Assembly (NCBI RefSeq): GCF_045446075.1
Contig: NZ_JBJJBQ010000004.1
Coordinates: 62,001 to 126,000, forward strand
Origin: Flavisericum labens
GTDB lineage: Bacteria > Bacteroidota > Bacteroidia > Flavobacteriales > Flavobacteriaceae
DNA length: 64,000 nt
Direction of reading: 5' to 3'
This document shows positions 26,746-34,866 of the stretch, piece after piece. Both the position numbers and the translations under genes were made by a program. The notes beneath the pieces are model-generated. The model saw only the letters and a list, made by a program, of their open reading frames with translations. It was not told where the DNA came from and made no database searches. The first letter of the stretch is position 1. Every line of letters starts with the position of its first letter.

Positions 26746-28743
26746 TTAATTTAAAGGGTTGAACGAACCTCCCCACCCCTGTGTTTGTCGTAAGTATGGT
26801 GCCGATTCAAACAATTGTTGGTAAATACCAAAGAAATAATACTCATTATACCATTTGAAAGAGAAATCACTTGCATCAACATCATCTTTTACTCTAACTT
26901 CAAAATGATTGTCATATAGATAATCCACATACTCTTCATAGGTGTTTACACCATCAGGATAAGTAGTTGCATCCCTATTAATAAGAGGTGCTCCTGACCC
27001 TTTTAAAGGATCAAGACCAAGTCCATTTTCATAGATAGTATTTTCATCTAGTTTTACAAAAATAATATACCCCTGTCTTCTTGAACCTTCAATAGGTGTT
27101 TGGTTTAACCTTGTACACGTTCCAAAATCATCATTATAGAGCAACCATCGTCTTAAATCATGGAATCGCTTATTCTCATAAGCAAACTCCACTTTCCTTT
27201 CGTTAATAACCGCTTCAAAATGCTGGTCTCTTGTAGTTACCGAAGACAACCCATACTGACCATCGTTATTTAGTACACCTGCTCTTTCACGAATATCTTG
27301 AATATACCCTTTTCCTTCTGCTAAGCTATTGATACCAATTGCCGACTCAGCTAAATTTAATACCACCTCTGTAAAACGGATTTCCATATAATCAGCTCCA
27401 CTATCACTAAAAGAATAAGTTCGACTTGAATTATCATTAGTAAACTTTCTTAAATAAATACCTGTTCTATTTGAGAAATTTGTGCCATTGGTTCTAATCT
27501 TTGGTTTATCTGGCCCTGCTTCTAGCGGATACCAATAATACGACCAATTTTTATAATTGGGGTTTTCTTTAAATGGCCAAATACTGCCGTTATAAGCAAA
27601 AGTATGATAGAAACGTGGGTCTCTATTTCTGTAAAATTCATTTAAATCTGCGTCGGGATTGTAAGGTGTACCATCGGCCATTGGAAAGGCATCAACAATA
27701 TTCTTGGTTGGAGATATACTACCTTCACCATCTTGATCCCTTGATCTTGATCTATTCTCTGTTCCATTATTTTTCGGAACGCCATTGGAATTGGTTACAA
27801 AATTATTGAAACCGAAGCCAAAAATAGACTCCATACCATTATCAGTAAACCACATATTTTTCCAATCTGGATCTAAACCTTTTCCTGCAGCCAAACAATA
27901 ATCATAAGCCTCTTTATTGGCATCGTAAGCACGTTGCCATCTCGCTTGATCGTCATTTCTGTTAAATTGTGGACTAGCCCAAGTCAACAATGCTCTACCT
28001 TTTAAAGCTACCGCAGCTGACGCCGTTATTCGTCCTGCTTCTTCAGCCGTATACGGTCTAGCATTTTCCAGCATGGTTTTTGCCATATCTAAATCTGAAA
28101 CAATTTGATTAAAAACCTCCTCAGAAGTACTTCTAGGTGTTTGGTTTACAGGAGAATTAGCCGTTAACGGTTGCTCGCCTAAAACAATAGGCACTCCGCC
28201 GTACAACCTAACCAATTCAAAATATTGCCAAGCTCTCCAAAAATACAACTGGCCTTTTATTTGGTTCTTAAAATCCTCATCCAGACCTGAATATTTATCA
28301 ACATTTGTCAGATATATGTTGCAGTAACGAATTCTGGTATAGGCATCATTTTGTTGATTAGTTTCAATAGGTTGTCCCAAAGTTTTTATACAATGATTAT
28401 TTAATGGGGAAATATTTTCCCATTCATTATTGATATCTACTTCACCGTCAACTTCGTCTGTAGCTTTAGAAAAGAAAGCGGCGTCTCCTCTACCTGAAAT
28501 ATCTGCATTGTCGGTAGCCGACTTAGACCACATGGCCATATTCGCATCATCGCCTGGTAAAAAAAGAAAGTATATATTATTAACATACAAGGTTGCCAAG
28601 AACTCTTCCTGATAAATTTCAACATCAACTTGCTGAAAGTTTTTCTTTTCCTCGATAAAATCCGTATCACAACTATTTAACAACAAAGTAGCAACTAAGG
28701 GAATAAATAGTCTATTCAATTTTATATTTTTCATCTTCTTCAT
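26746..28743 (-). CDS. SusD/RagB-type outer-membrane glycan-binding lipoprotein
   Basis: A 665-residue lipoprotein (signal ending VATLLLNSC, followed by the acidic DTDFIEE that resembles a surface-export signal). Helical TPR-like segments (QIKGQLYFWRAWQYFELVRLYGGVPI) and the conserved end YTRIRYCNIYLTN-type blocks are those of the SusD/RagB family; RKVEFAYENKRFHDLRRW is the usual C-terminal signature. It binds glycans on the cell surface and works as the lid of the SusC transporter. The length is slightly above the usual 500-600. It follows susC by 8 bp and ends before a strong terminator. This is the only susD in the window, so one import complex serves the many enzymes here. Confidence 0.96.
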   Translation of the reverse strand: MKKMKNIKLNRLFIPLVATLLLNSCDTDFIEEKKNFQQVDVEIYQEEFLATLYVNNIYFLFLPGDDANMAMWSKSATDNADISGRGDAAFFSKATDEVDGEVDINNEWENISPLNNHCIKTLGQPIETNQQNDAYTRIRYCNIYLTNVDKYSGLDEDFKNQIKGQLYFWRAWQYFELVRLYGGVPIVLGEQPLTANSPVNQTPRSTSEEVFNQIVSDLDMAKTMLENARPYTAEEAGRITASAAVALKGRALLTWASPQFNRNDDQARWQRAYDANKEAYDYCLAAGKGLDPDWKNMWFTDNGMESIFGFGFNNFVTNSNGVPKNNGTENRSRSRDQDGEGSISPTKNIVDAFPMADGTPYNPDADLNEFYRNRDPRFYHTFAYNGSIWPFKENPNYKNWSYYWYPLEAGPDKPKIRTNGTNFSNRTGIYLRKFTNDNSSRTYSFSDSGADYMEIRFTEVVLNLAESAIGINSLAEGKGYIQDIRERAGVLNNDGQYGLSSVTTRDQHFEAVINERKVEFAYENKRFHDLRRWLLYNDDFGTCTRLNQTPIEGSRRQGYIIFVKLDENTIYENGLGLDPLKGSGAPLINRDATTYPDGVNTYEEYVDYLYDNHFEVRVKDDVDASDFSFKWYNEYYFFGIYQQLFESAPYLRQTQGWGGSFNPLN

Positions 28744-28751
28744 TTTAAATT

Positions 28752-31700
28752 TTAAAAACCAATATTTAAACCTAATGAATAGGTACGCAGTACTGGATAA
28801 CTGTTATAACCGCCGTAAGGACTTAACCCGTAATCTTTATAGGGGTTAAATAAAATAAACGGGTTGATGCCTACCAAATTAAGTCTAAAATTTCTGACCC
28901 CCATTTTTTCCGTTAATGTTTTGGGTAACGAATAACTTAAATTAATGTTACGCATAACCAAACTAAAACTGCTCACTTGCCAGAACTTAGAGCTCACCGT
29001 ATTAATTCCTCCGCCTGCATCATTGTCAGACCTGCTGTTTATTCTATCTTCGAGAATTGGTAATGTACCCGTAGGGTTTGTAAGTGGGTCGTACATATTG
29101 GCCCAAAATTCAGGTCTGTTTTCGTAGTTCTTTGTTATTTCGGTTGTTTCAAAAGGATCTTTTGCGCTACCAACTTCTCTATAACCGCCCCAGCCGACCT
29201 GTAAAACTGTATTTAATCTAAATTGTTTATATCGCAAATTAAGATTTGTGGCAAACCCTTGTGGCCCTTTAGGTGGTTTCTGCAGTTGTATTTGATCATT
29301 TGAATCAACAATACCATCCTTTTCTCCAAAGGTTCTGGTATCAGGATCCCAAGCGCCTCGTACATCTCTGTAATACAACATCCCAGGTCTTAATTCTGAC
29401 GCAGTTATTCCAAATATTTGGGTAACTCCTGTTTCGTCTAAATAGCTATCTATATCGTCTTGCGTTCTAAACATCCCCATATAATCATACCCCCATGCAC
29501 CACGATTAGGGTTGCCTGGCTGATTGGTTTCCCAGGGTCTCCAAAACATTTCATTTCTAAAATTAGCATCGATAAAATTCTGTTGGTACCAACTAATGTT
29601 AAAATTCGCTCCATAACTAAAATCGTCACCAATGTCATCATTCCAACCTAGGGAAATTTCCGTTCCCCATGTATCAGCTCTACCCGTATTTGATGCTGGC
29701 GATGACCCACCCACTGAAAAAGGTACTCCTGCATTTAAATTTAATAACAACTCAGTACCTATATTGTAAAATGTTTCGGCACTTGCCGATAACCTATTAT
29801 CAAGAAACCTGGCTTCAAAACCAAAATTGGTTTTTAGTTCTCTACCCCAACGAATATCTGGGTTTGCCGCTCTACTTGGTGTTAAACCAGTTGATAAACC
29901 ATTATTACCTCCAAAAACGGCGCCATTATAGTCTTCTGGGTCATACGCATAGTTTTGACGCCATTGCCACGCCCTAGTATCATCCTTACCCGTTATACCA
30001 ACAGAGGCTCTAAACTTTAAAAAATCTATTGTGTTAGATTTAAAGAAATCCTCTTTAGAAATAATCCAACCCCCAGAAATTGTGTAAAAATTACCCCAGT
30101 AATTTCTTGGAGCAAATTTGGTGGACACATCACTTCTAAAAAGAAACTCGGCATAATATTTGGCATCATAATTATAATTTAATCTACCAACTAAACCTAA
30201 ATCGGCAGATTCATACCTCCAATTATAAGTATTTTGTATGTCAAACCCTCCTGTAGTTTGCCAAATCATGCCATCGGCCCAATCCGGGACCCCAAATTTA
30301 ATGATGCGTTCTTGAAACCCTTCTCTCTCCGATCTTTCGTATGCTAACAATGCGGACACGCTGTGCTTGCCAAAGTCTCTGTCATAACTCCCTTGTAATC
30401 GAATTTGTTCATTATTAGCACTAGTATTATCTAAAAGTAATCTATCGGCATTCTCTACAACATTTATTTGCTTAATATCATTCGTGCCCAACGGACCTTC
30501 TCCATTCTCATAGTAAACAAAAGTCCGCCCTTCGTCCTGATTTGCTAATTGATCAGCTCCAAAAAATTCATACAACTCATATTCGGTACCTATTTGGCTA
30601 CCCCTTCCGCCAGATTCTTGACGCGCATAATTTGCCTTCAGTTTTAATCCTTTAACAAAAGGCACCTCATATTCTACATTTAAGTTAACAGCCACATTAT
30701 TATCCCTGTTTTCTCTTAAATTTTGTAAGCGCTGTATTTCACCAAAATGATATCCAATTAATCCATCAGCATTAGAACCATTCTGAACGGCTGGCAAACC
30801 ATTTATATACATAGGTAAAAATGGCGCGCGATTTTGTAATTGCCTAAAATCGTTTTCTTCATTAGAATTACCTACACTGCTTGTTGTTTTACTTTCTCCG
30901 GTAAAGTAACCCGATACTTGAAAATCCGCTTTAAAACCCTTAGCGAAATTAACACTAGTACCAGCTCTAAACGACCAACGATCATAATTTAGCGTCCCCA
31001 GATTACCGTCTTGCGTGTAATATGAAATACCACCAAAGTATGTCGCGTCTTCAGTACCCCCAGTCATATTGAGGTTATGCCTTTTGGTTGATGATGAAGT
31101 CCAATATTGATCTAGTGCATCATGAGAATTGGTTTTAAAATGTTCCAACTCGGTTGGAGAAAAGAACCTTACTGTATTTGGAAAGGGATCTGCCGGATCA
31201 TATGCTTCGTTGCGCCCGTTGGGTCCGTTTATTGTGTTTATTACTCGTGCGTAATCGGAAGCATTTAGCATCTTGTGTCTGTAAGTTTCATCCGCAACCG
31301 AAAAATTACCAGAATACGAAAACTGTGCAGGTCCTTTTTTACCTCTTTTTGTTGTAACTAAAACTACACCTTGAGCAGCCCTAGCACCATAAATTGCAGC
31401 GGAAGCATCTTTTAAAAACGAAATACTCTCAATTTGAGACGCATCAAGGGTATTAAAAATAGTCGAATCACTCAAACCTGTGTTTGGATCAATCTGCATA
31501 ACACCATCAATAACATATAACGGTTCTGTTGACAACCTATCTTTAGCCCTAATGTTATTTCCTGTAACAGGATTTCTTATTTGAATACGAGCTGGAGCAC
31601 CAGGCCTTGACTCGCCACCTGATATACTAACCCCTAAAACACGCCCTACAAGCGCTGATGCTATATTACCTACTGGCAAATCTTCAATCTCTTCACCCTT

Positions 31701-32090
31701 AATACTCGCAACTGCACCCGTAACTGCTTCACGCTTTTGGTTACCATACCCAACTACAATCACTTCTTGTAAAGACTCAGTATCTTCCTGAAGCACTAAA
31801 TCGATGGTTGTTTGATCGCCAACCAATTTCTCTTGCGTTTTCATTCCTATAAAGGAGAAAACAATCACGCTTTCCGATCCTACCTTAAGACTGTAGTTAC
31901 CATCAAAATCTGTAACCACACCGTTATTTGTGCCTTTTTCAATTACGTTAACTCCAGGCAACGGTACTCCAGAATTATCTTTTACAACACCCGTAACAAC
32001 TTTTTCATCACCTGTTCCTTGTGAAAAGCCTGAAAAGCTTACCACACTCAAGAGCAATAAAATCAAAGCATTAGAAATTGCTTTTTTCAT
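28752..32090 (-). CDS. SusC-type TonB-dependent glycan transporter
   Basis: A 1,112-residue outer-membrane protein with a signal peptide ending SFSGFSQ. Residues about 30-100 are a carboxypeptidase-D-regulatory-like domain (GVPLPGVNVIEKGTNNG, DFDGNYSL), then the TonB-box region LQEVIVVGYG (107-116), the plug (about 120-235, with VDSLPVGN-like EDLPVGN and FLKDASAAIYGARA) and a 22-strand-type beta-barrel to the C-terminal aromatic Phe. There is no STN domain at the N-terminus, so it is not built for FecR/sigma signalling. It imports oligosaccharides with SusD using TonB energy. It is the first gene of its operon, divergent from the aldolase gene, with a 245 bp shared upstream region that should hold its promoter. 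Confidence 0.97.
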   Translation of the reverse strand: MKKAISNALILLLLSVVSFSGFSQGTGDEKVVTGVVKDNSGVPLPGVNVIEKGTNNGVVTDFDGNYSLKVGSESVIVFSFIGMKTQEKLVGDQTTIDLVLQEDTESLQEVIVVGYGNQKREAVTGAVASIKGEEIEDLPVGNIASALVGRVLGVSISGGESRPGAPARIQIRNPVTGNNIRAKDRLSTEPLYVIDGVMQIDPNTGLSDSTIFNTLDASQIESISFLKDASAAIYGARAAQGVVLVTTKRGKKGPAQFSYSGNFSVADETYRHKMLNASDYARVINTINGPNGRNEAYDPADPFPNTVRFFSPTELEHFKTNSHDALDQYWTSSSTKRHNLNMTGGTEDATYFGGISYYTQDGNLGTLNYDRWSFRAGTSVNFAKGFKADFQVSGYFTGESKTTSSVGNSNEENDFRQLQNRAPFLPMYINGLPAVQNGSNADGLIGYHFGEIQRLQNLRENRDNNVAVNLNVEYEVPFVKGLKLKANYARQESGGRGSQIGTEYELYEFFGADQLANQDEGRTFVYYENGEGPLGTNDIKQINVVENADRLLLDNTSANNEQIRLQGSYDRDFGKHSVSALLAYERSEREGFQERIIKFGVPDWADGMIWQTTGGFDIQNTYNWRYESADLGLVGRLNYNYDAKYYAEFLFRSDVSTKFAPRNYWGNFYTISGGWIISKEDFFKSNTIDFLKFRASVGITGKDDTRAWQWRQNYAYDPEDYNGAVFGGNNGLSTGLTPSRAANPDIRWGRELKTNFGFEARFLDNRLSASAETFYNIGTELLLNLNAGVPFSVGGSSPASNTGRADTWGTEISLGWNDDIGDDFSYGANFNISWYQQNFIDANFRNEMFWRPWETNQPGNPNRGAWGYDYMGMFRTQDDIDSYLDETGVTQIFGITASELRPGMLYYRDVRGAWDPDTRTFGEKDGIVDSNDQIQLQKPPKGPQGFATNLNLRYKQFRLNTVLQVGWGGYREVGSAKDPFETTEITKNYENRPEFWANMYDPLTNPTGTLPILEDRINSRSDNDAGGGINTVSSKFWQVSSFSLVMRNINLSYSLPKTLTEKMGVRNFRLNLVGINPFILFNPYKDYGLSPYGGYNSYPVLRTYSLGLNIGF

Positions 32091-32335
32091 ACTTTTATAT
32101 TTAGTTTATTAGTTTAGTTGGTGGCAATAACCACCTGTATTATTTAACGAAAGTTAATATTAAGCTAAATTCATGAAATTATCAATTATTTAATGTAATT
32201 TTTGAACGTCGATCAATTTTATAAAGTCTTTTCTTATTAATTGTGCAATTTTGACAAAGACGACGGTTATGGTTATATAAGATTTTAATCATATTCGTTT
32301 TATATTCACTAATTCACAACTTAACAAACAAAAAA
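32091..32335. promoter_or_regulatory. Divergent intergenic region between susC and the aldolase gene
   Basis: A 245 bp AT-rich gap that must hold the promoters for both directions. A small hairpin GGTGG-CAATAA-CCACC (32120-32135) lies about 30 bp before the susC start and would be in its leader. No perfect Bacteroidetes promoter (TTG, then TAnnTTTG) was found; the nearest on the plus strand is TAATTTTTG around 32206, with a three-base spacer and no TTG at the right distance. A regulator binding site is expected but not recognised. Confidence 0.5.
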
Positions 32336-33247
32336 ATGGTAAATGGAATTATTCCTCCAATGGTAACACCATTATTATCAGATAATCTTTCTTTAGATAT
32401 AAAAGGCGTTAACAAATTAATTAACCACATTTTGTCTGGTGGCGTACATGGATTATTTATTCTTGGGACTACAGGTGAAGCTACAAGTTTAAGCTACAAA
32501 ACAAGAGAGCAACTTATTGTAGAAAGTTGCCAGGTTGTAAATGGAAGAGTTCCTGTATTTGTTGGTATATCAGACACTTCTATTGAAGAAAGCATTAAAC
32601 TTGGTGAAGTTGCAAAAAAAGCTGAAGCTTCGGCATTGGTTGCTGCACCACCTTTTTATTATGGATTGGGTCAAATAGAACTATACAAATACTACTGGAA
32701 TTTGGCCAATCAACTTCCTTTACCTCTCTTCTTATATAATATGCCATCGCATACCAAAATAAATATTGATATTGATACGGCATTAAAACTTTCTGAACAC
32801 CCTAATATTATTGGTCTAAAGGATAGCTCGGCTAATATTGTTTACTTTCAAAAGCTATGTCATTTATTGAAGCATAAAGATTTCACACTTTTGGTTGGTC
32901 CAGAAGAAGTGACCGCGGAAACCGTATTAATGGGCGGAAATGGCGGCGTTAACGGTGGTGCCAATATGTTTCCCAAACTTTATGTTGAATTGTACAATGC
33001 AGCAATCGCAAAAGATTTTGACCGTATTTATCAATTACAGCATCTGGTTATGGAAATATCTACTAAAATTTACTCGTTAGGTTCTTTTGGCTCAAGCTAT
33101 TTAAAAGGTATGAAGGCTGGGTTATCCACGCTCGGAATTATAGATGCCCATATTGCGCCACCTTTCCATAAATTTGATGAAAAAGAAATGAATGCGGTTA
33201 TTAAAAACATAAACGACATTAAAGCTGAAATTGATAAGGTTCTGTAA
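32336..33247 (+). CDS. DapA/NanA-family (dihydrodipicolinate synthase-like) class I aldolase
   Basis: A 303-residue cytoplasmic TIM-barrel protein. It has the family motifs GTTGE (44-48, keto-acid binding), a Tyr in LYNMP (Tyr134) and the Schiff-base Lys in GLKDSS (Lys162). The family includes dihydrodipicolinate synthase, N-acetylneuraminate lyase, 2-keto-3-deoxy-sugar-acid aldolases and related enzymes, and motif inspection cannot tell these apart. Here the context is sugar-acid catabolism: a PL1/GH28 locus would yield 2-keto-3-deoxygluconate, and rhamnogalacturonan II also contains the ulosonic acids Kdo and Dha. It is 62 bp upstream of a Na+/solute symporter and divergent from susC, so an uptake-plus-aldolase pair is likely. 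The start is the only ATG near the expected end. Confidence 0.85.
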   Translation: MVNGIIPPMVTPLLSDNLSLDIKGVNKLINHILSGGVHGLFILGTTGEATSLSYKTREQLIVESCQVVNGRVPVFVGISDTSIEESIKLGEVAKKAEASALVAAPPFYYGLGQIELYKYYWNLANQLPLPLFLYNMPSHTKINIDIDTALKLSEHPNIIGLKDSSANIVYFQKLCHLLKHKDFTLLVGPEEVTAETVLMGGNGGVNGGANMFPKLYVELYNAAIAKDFDRIYQLQHLVMEISTKIYSLGSFGSSYLKGMKAGLSTLGIIDAHIAPPFHKFDEKEMNAVIKNINDIKAEIDKVL

Positions 33248-33309
33248 CCGGCTTTGCAGTTTTGCCTCCCCATTTTTATCAAACCAACCGACTAAACTAA
33301 ATAACTACT

Positions 33310-34779
33310 ATGAATACTATTGATATCATTGTTTTTTTTGTTTATATAGCGGGCATCGCTGTTTTTGGAGGGTCTTTCTTTAAAAAAAATAAAACGTCAA
33401 CTTCTTACACTTTAGGAAATAACGATATACCTAGTTGGGTGGTAACCATGTCTATTTTTGCCACTTTTGTTAGTAGCATCAGTTATTTGGCTTTACCCGG
33501 AAACGCCTACCAAAGTAATTGGAATGCCCTAGTTTTTAGTTTATCATTACCTATTGCTACATTAATTGCCGTTAAATATTTTGTGCCTTTATATCGAAAA
33601 ATTAATAGTCCGTCGGCATACACGTTTATGGAGCAACGCTTTGGACCCTGGGCACGCATTTATGTATCGGTTTGCTATTTACTAACACAACTCATGCGTA
33701 TTGGCACCATATTGTATTTATTGGCGCTCACCCTTAATGCCATTACAGGTTGGGATATTGCAACCATTATTGTTTTTACCGGATTAATTGTTGCCGTATA
33801 TTCCATGCTTGGCGGTATAAGTGCTGTACTTTGGACAGATGCTATACAAGGTATTATTTTAATAGTTGGCGCCATTGTTTGTATAGGTTTTATGTTTTTT
33901 AGCATGCCCGAAGGCCCTATGCAAATATTTGATATCGCTACTGAAAATGATAAATTTAGTTTAGGAAGCTTCGATTTGAATTTAACCGAACCTACGTTTT
34001 GGGTGGTTTTGGTTTATGGGGTATTCATCAACCTTCAAAACTTTGGTATTGACCAAAATTATGTACAGCGTTACATGGTTTTAAAATCGGATAAGGAAGC
34101 CCAACGTTCTGCGTTGATTGGTGGTTTGATTTATTTACCTATTTCGGCCTTGTTTTTATTTATAGGTACGTCACTTTTTGCATATTATAATTCTGCTGAA
34201 GTATTACCTGAAGCCTTGCAGGATATTACTAAAGCAGACCGTGTATTTCCTTATTTTATTGTGAATGCTTTGCCTGCTGGTATTACGGGGCTGTTGATTG
34301 CTTCAATTTTTGCTGCGGGAATGAGTACCATTTCAACCAGTTTTAATAGTTCGGCCACGGTATTTTTAACTGATTATTACAATAAATATTTTAAGCAGGA
34401 TGCCTCAGAAAAAAAACGCATGCAAGTGCTTTATACCTCATCAATAATAATAAGTATAATAGGCATTATTATTGCCATTGCTATGATTAATGTAAAAAGC
34501 GCATTGGATGCTTGGTGGAAACTATCCTCTATTTTTAGCGGTGGTATGTTAGGACTGTTTCTATTAGGGATTTTTTCGAAAAGTAAAAACTCCATAGGAG
34601 CCATTATGGGTATGATTGCTGGAATTTTGGTTATTCTTTGGTTAACGCTTTCTGAACGTATTTTTGGTATTGATTCTGTTGGGGCTTCTTTCCATACTTA
34701 TTTAACCATTGTTTTTGGGACTATTGCTATTTTCTTGATTGGATTTTTGGTGACTTCTTTGATGAAACCTAAATCCTAA
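33310..34779 (+). CDS. Sodium:solute symporter (SSS family)
   Basis: A 489-residue integral membrane protein of the SSS/SGLT type with about 13 membrane-spanning segments: the start (IDIIVFFVYIAGIAVFGG), YTLGNNDIPSWVVTMSIFAT, the conserved YSMLGGISAVLWTDAIQG block around segment 5, and several later hydrophobic helices. SSS proteins couple uptake of sugars, amino acids, sialic acid or other organic acids to sodium. The gene follows the DapA-like aldolase by 62 bp, so the substrate is probably the molecule that aldolase splits, a 2-keto-3-deoxy sugar acid by inference. A bidirectional hairpin 20-50 bp downstream ends this operon. A second symporter at 60614-62206 is not closely similar. Confidence 0.9.
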   Translation: MNTIDIIVFFVYIAGIAVFGGSFFKKNKTSTSYTLGNNDIPSWVVTMSIFATFVSSISYLALPGNAYQSNWNALVFSLSLPIATLIAVKYFVPLYRKINSPSAYTFMEQRFGPWARIYVSVCYLLTQLMRIGTILYLLALTLNAITGWDIATIIVFTGLIVAVYSMLGGISAVLWTDAIQGIILIVGAIVCIGFMFFSMPEGPMQIFDIATENDKFSLGSFDLNLTEPTFWVVLVYGVFINLQNFGIDQNYVQRYMVLKSDKEAQRSALIGGLIYLPISALFLFIGTSLFAYYNSAEVLPEALQDITKADRVFPYFIVNALPAGITGLLIASIFAAGMSTISTSFNSSATVFLTDYYNKYFKQDASEKKRMQVLYTSSIIISIIGIIIAIAMINVKSALDAWWKLSSIFSGGMLGLFLLGIFSKSKNSIGAIMGMIAGILVILWLTLSERIFGIDSVGASFHTYLTIVFGTIAIFLIGFLVTSLMKPKS

Positions 34780-34797
34780 TCCTGATATTTCATGAAT

Positions 34798-34829
34798 AAA
34801 AAAGCTCCTAAAATTTCCTTTAGGAGCTT
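34798..34829. terminator. Bidirectional intrinsic terminator between converging operons
   Basis: Perfect 11 bp arms AAGCTCCTAAA (34802-34812) and TTTAGGAGCTT (34819-34829) enclose the loop ATTTCC. On the minus strand six T residues follow (plus strand A at 34798-34803), a good terminator for fucI. In the plus direction TAAATAATTGTTT follows, weaker but usable for the symporter gene. Confidence 0.9.
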
Positions 34830-34866
34830 AAATAATTGTTTGAATTCAGTCAATAGAATTCTAATA

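Noticed and set aside
32206..32214. TAATTTTTG as a -7 promoter element for the aldolase gene
   Set aside because: The spacer is three bases instead of two and there is no TTG at the usual upstream distance.
312..33247. A sialic-acid pathway (sialidase-like protein plus NanA-like aldolase)
   Set aside because: No epimerase, kinase or deaminase of the nan type is present, and the rest of the locus is pectic.
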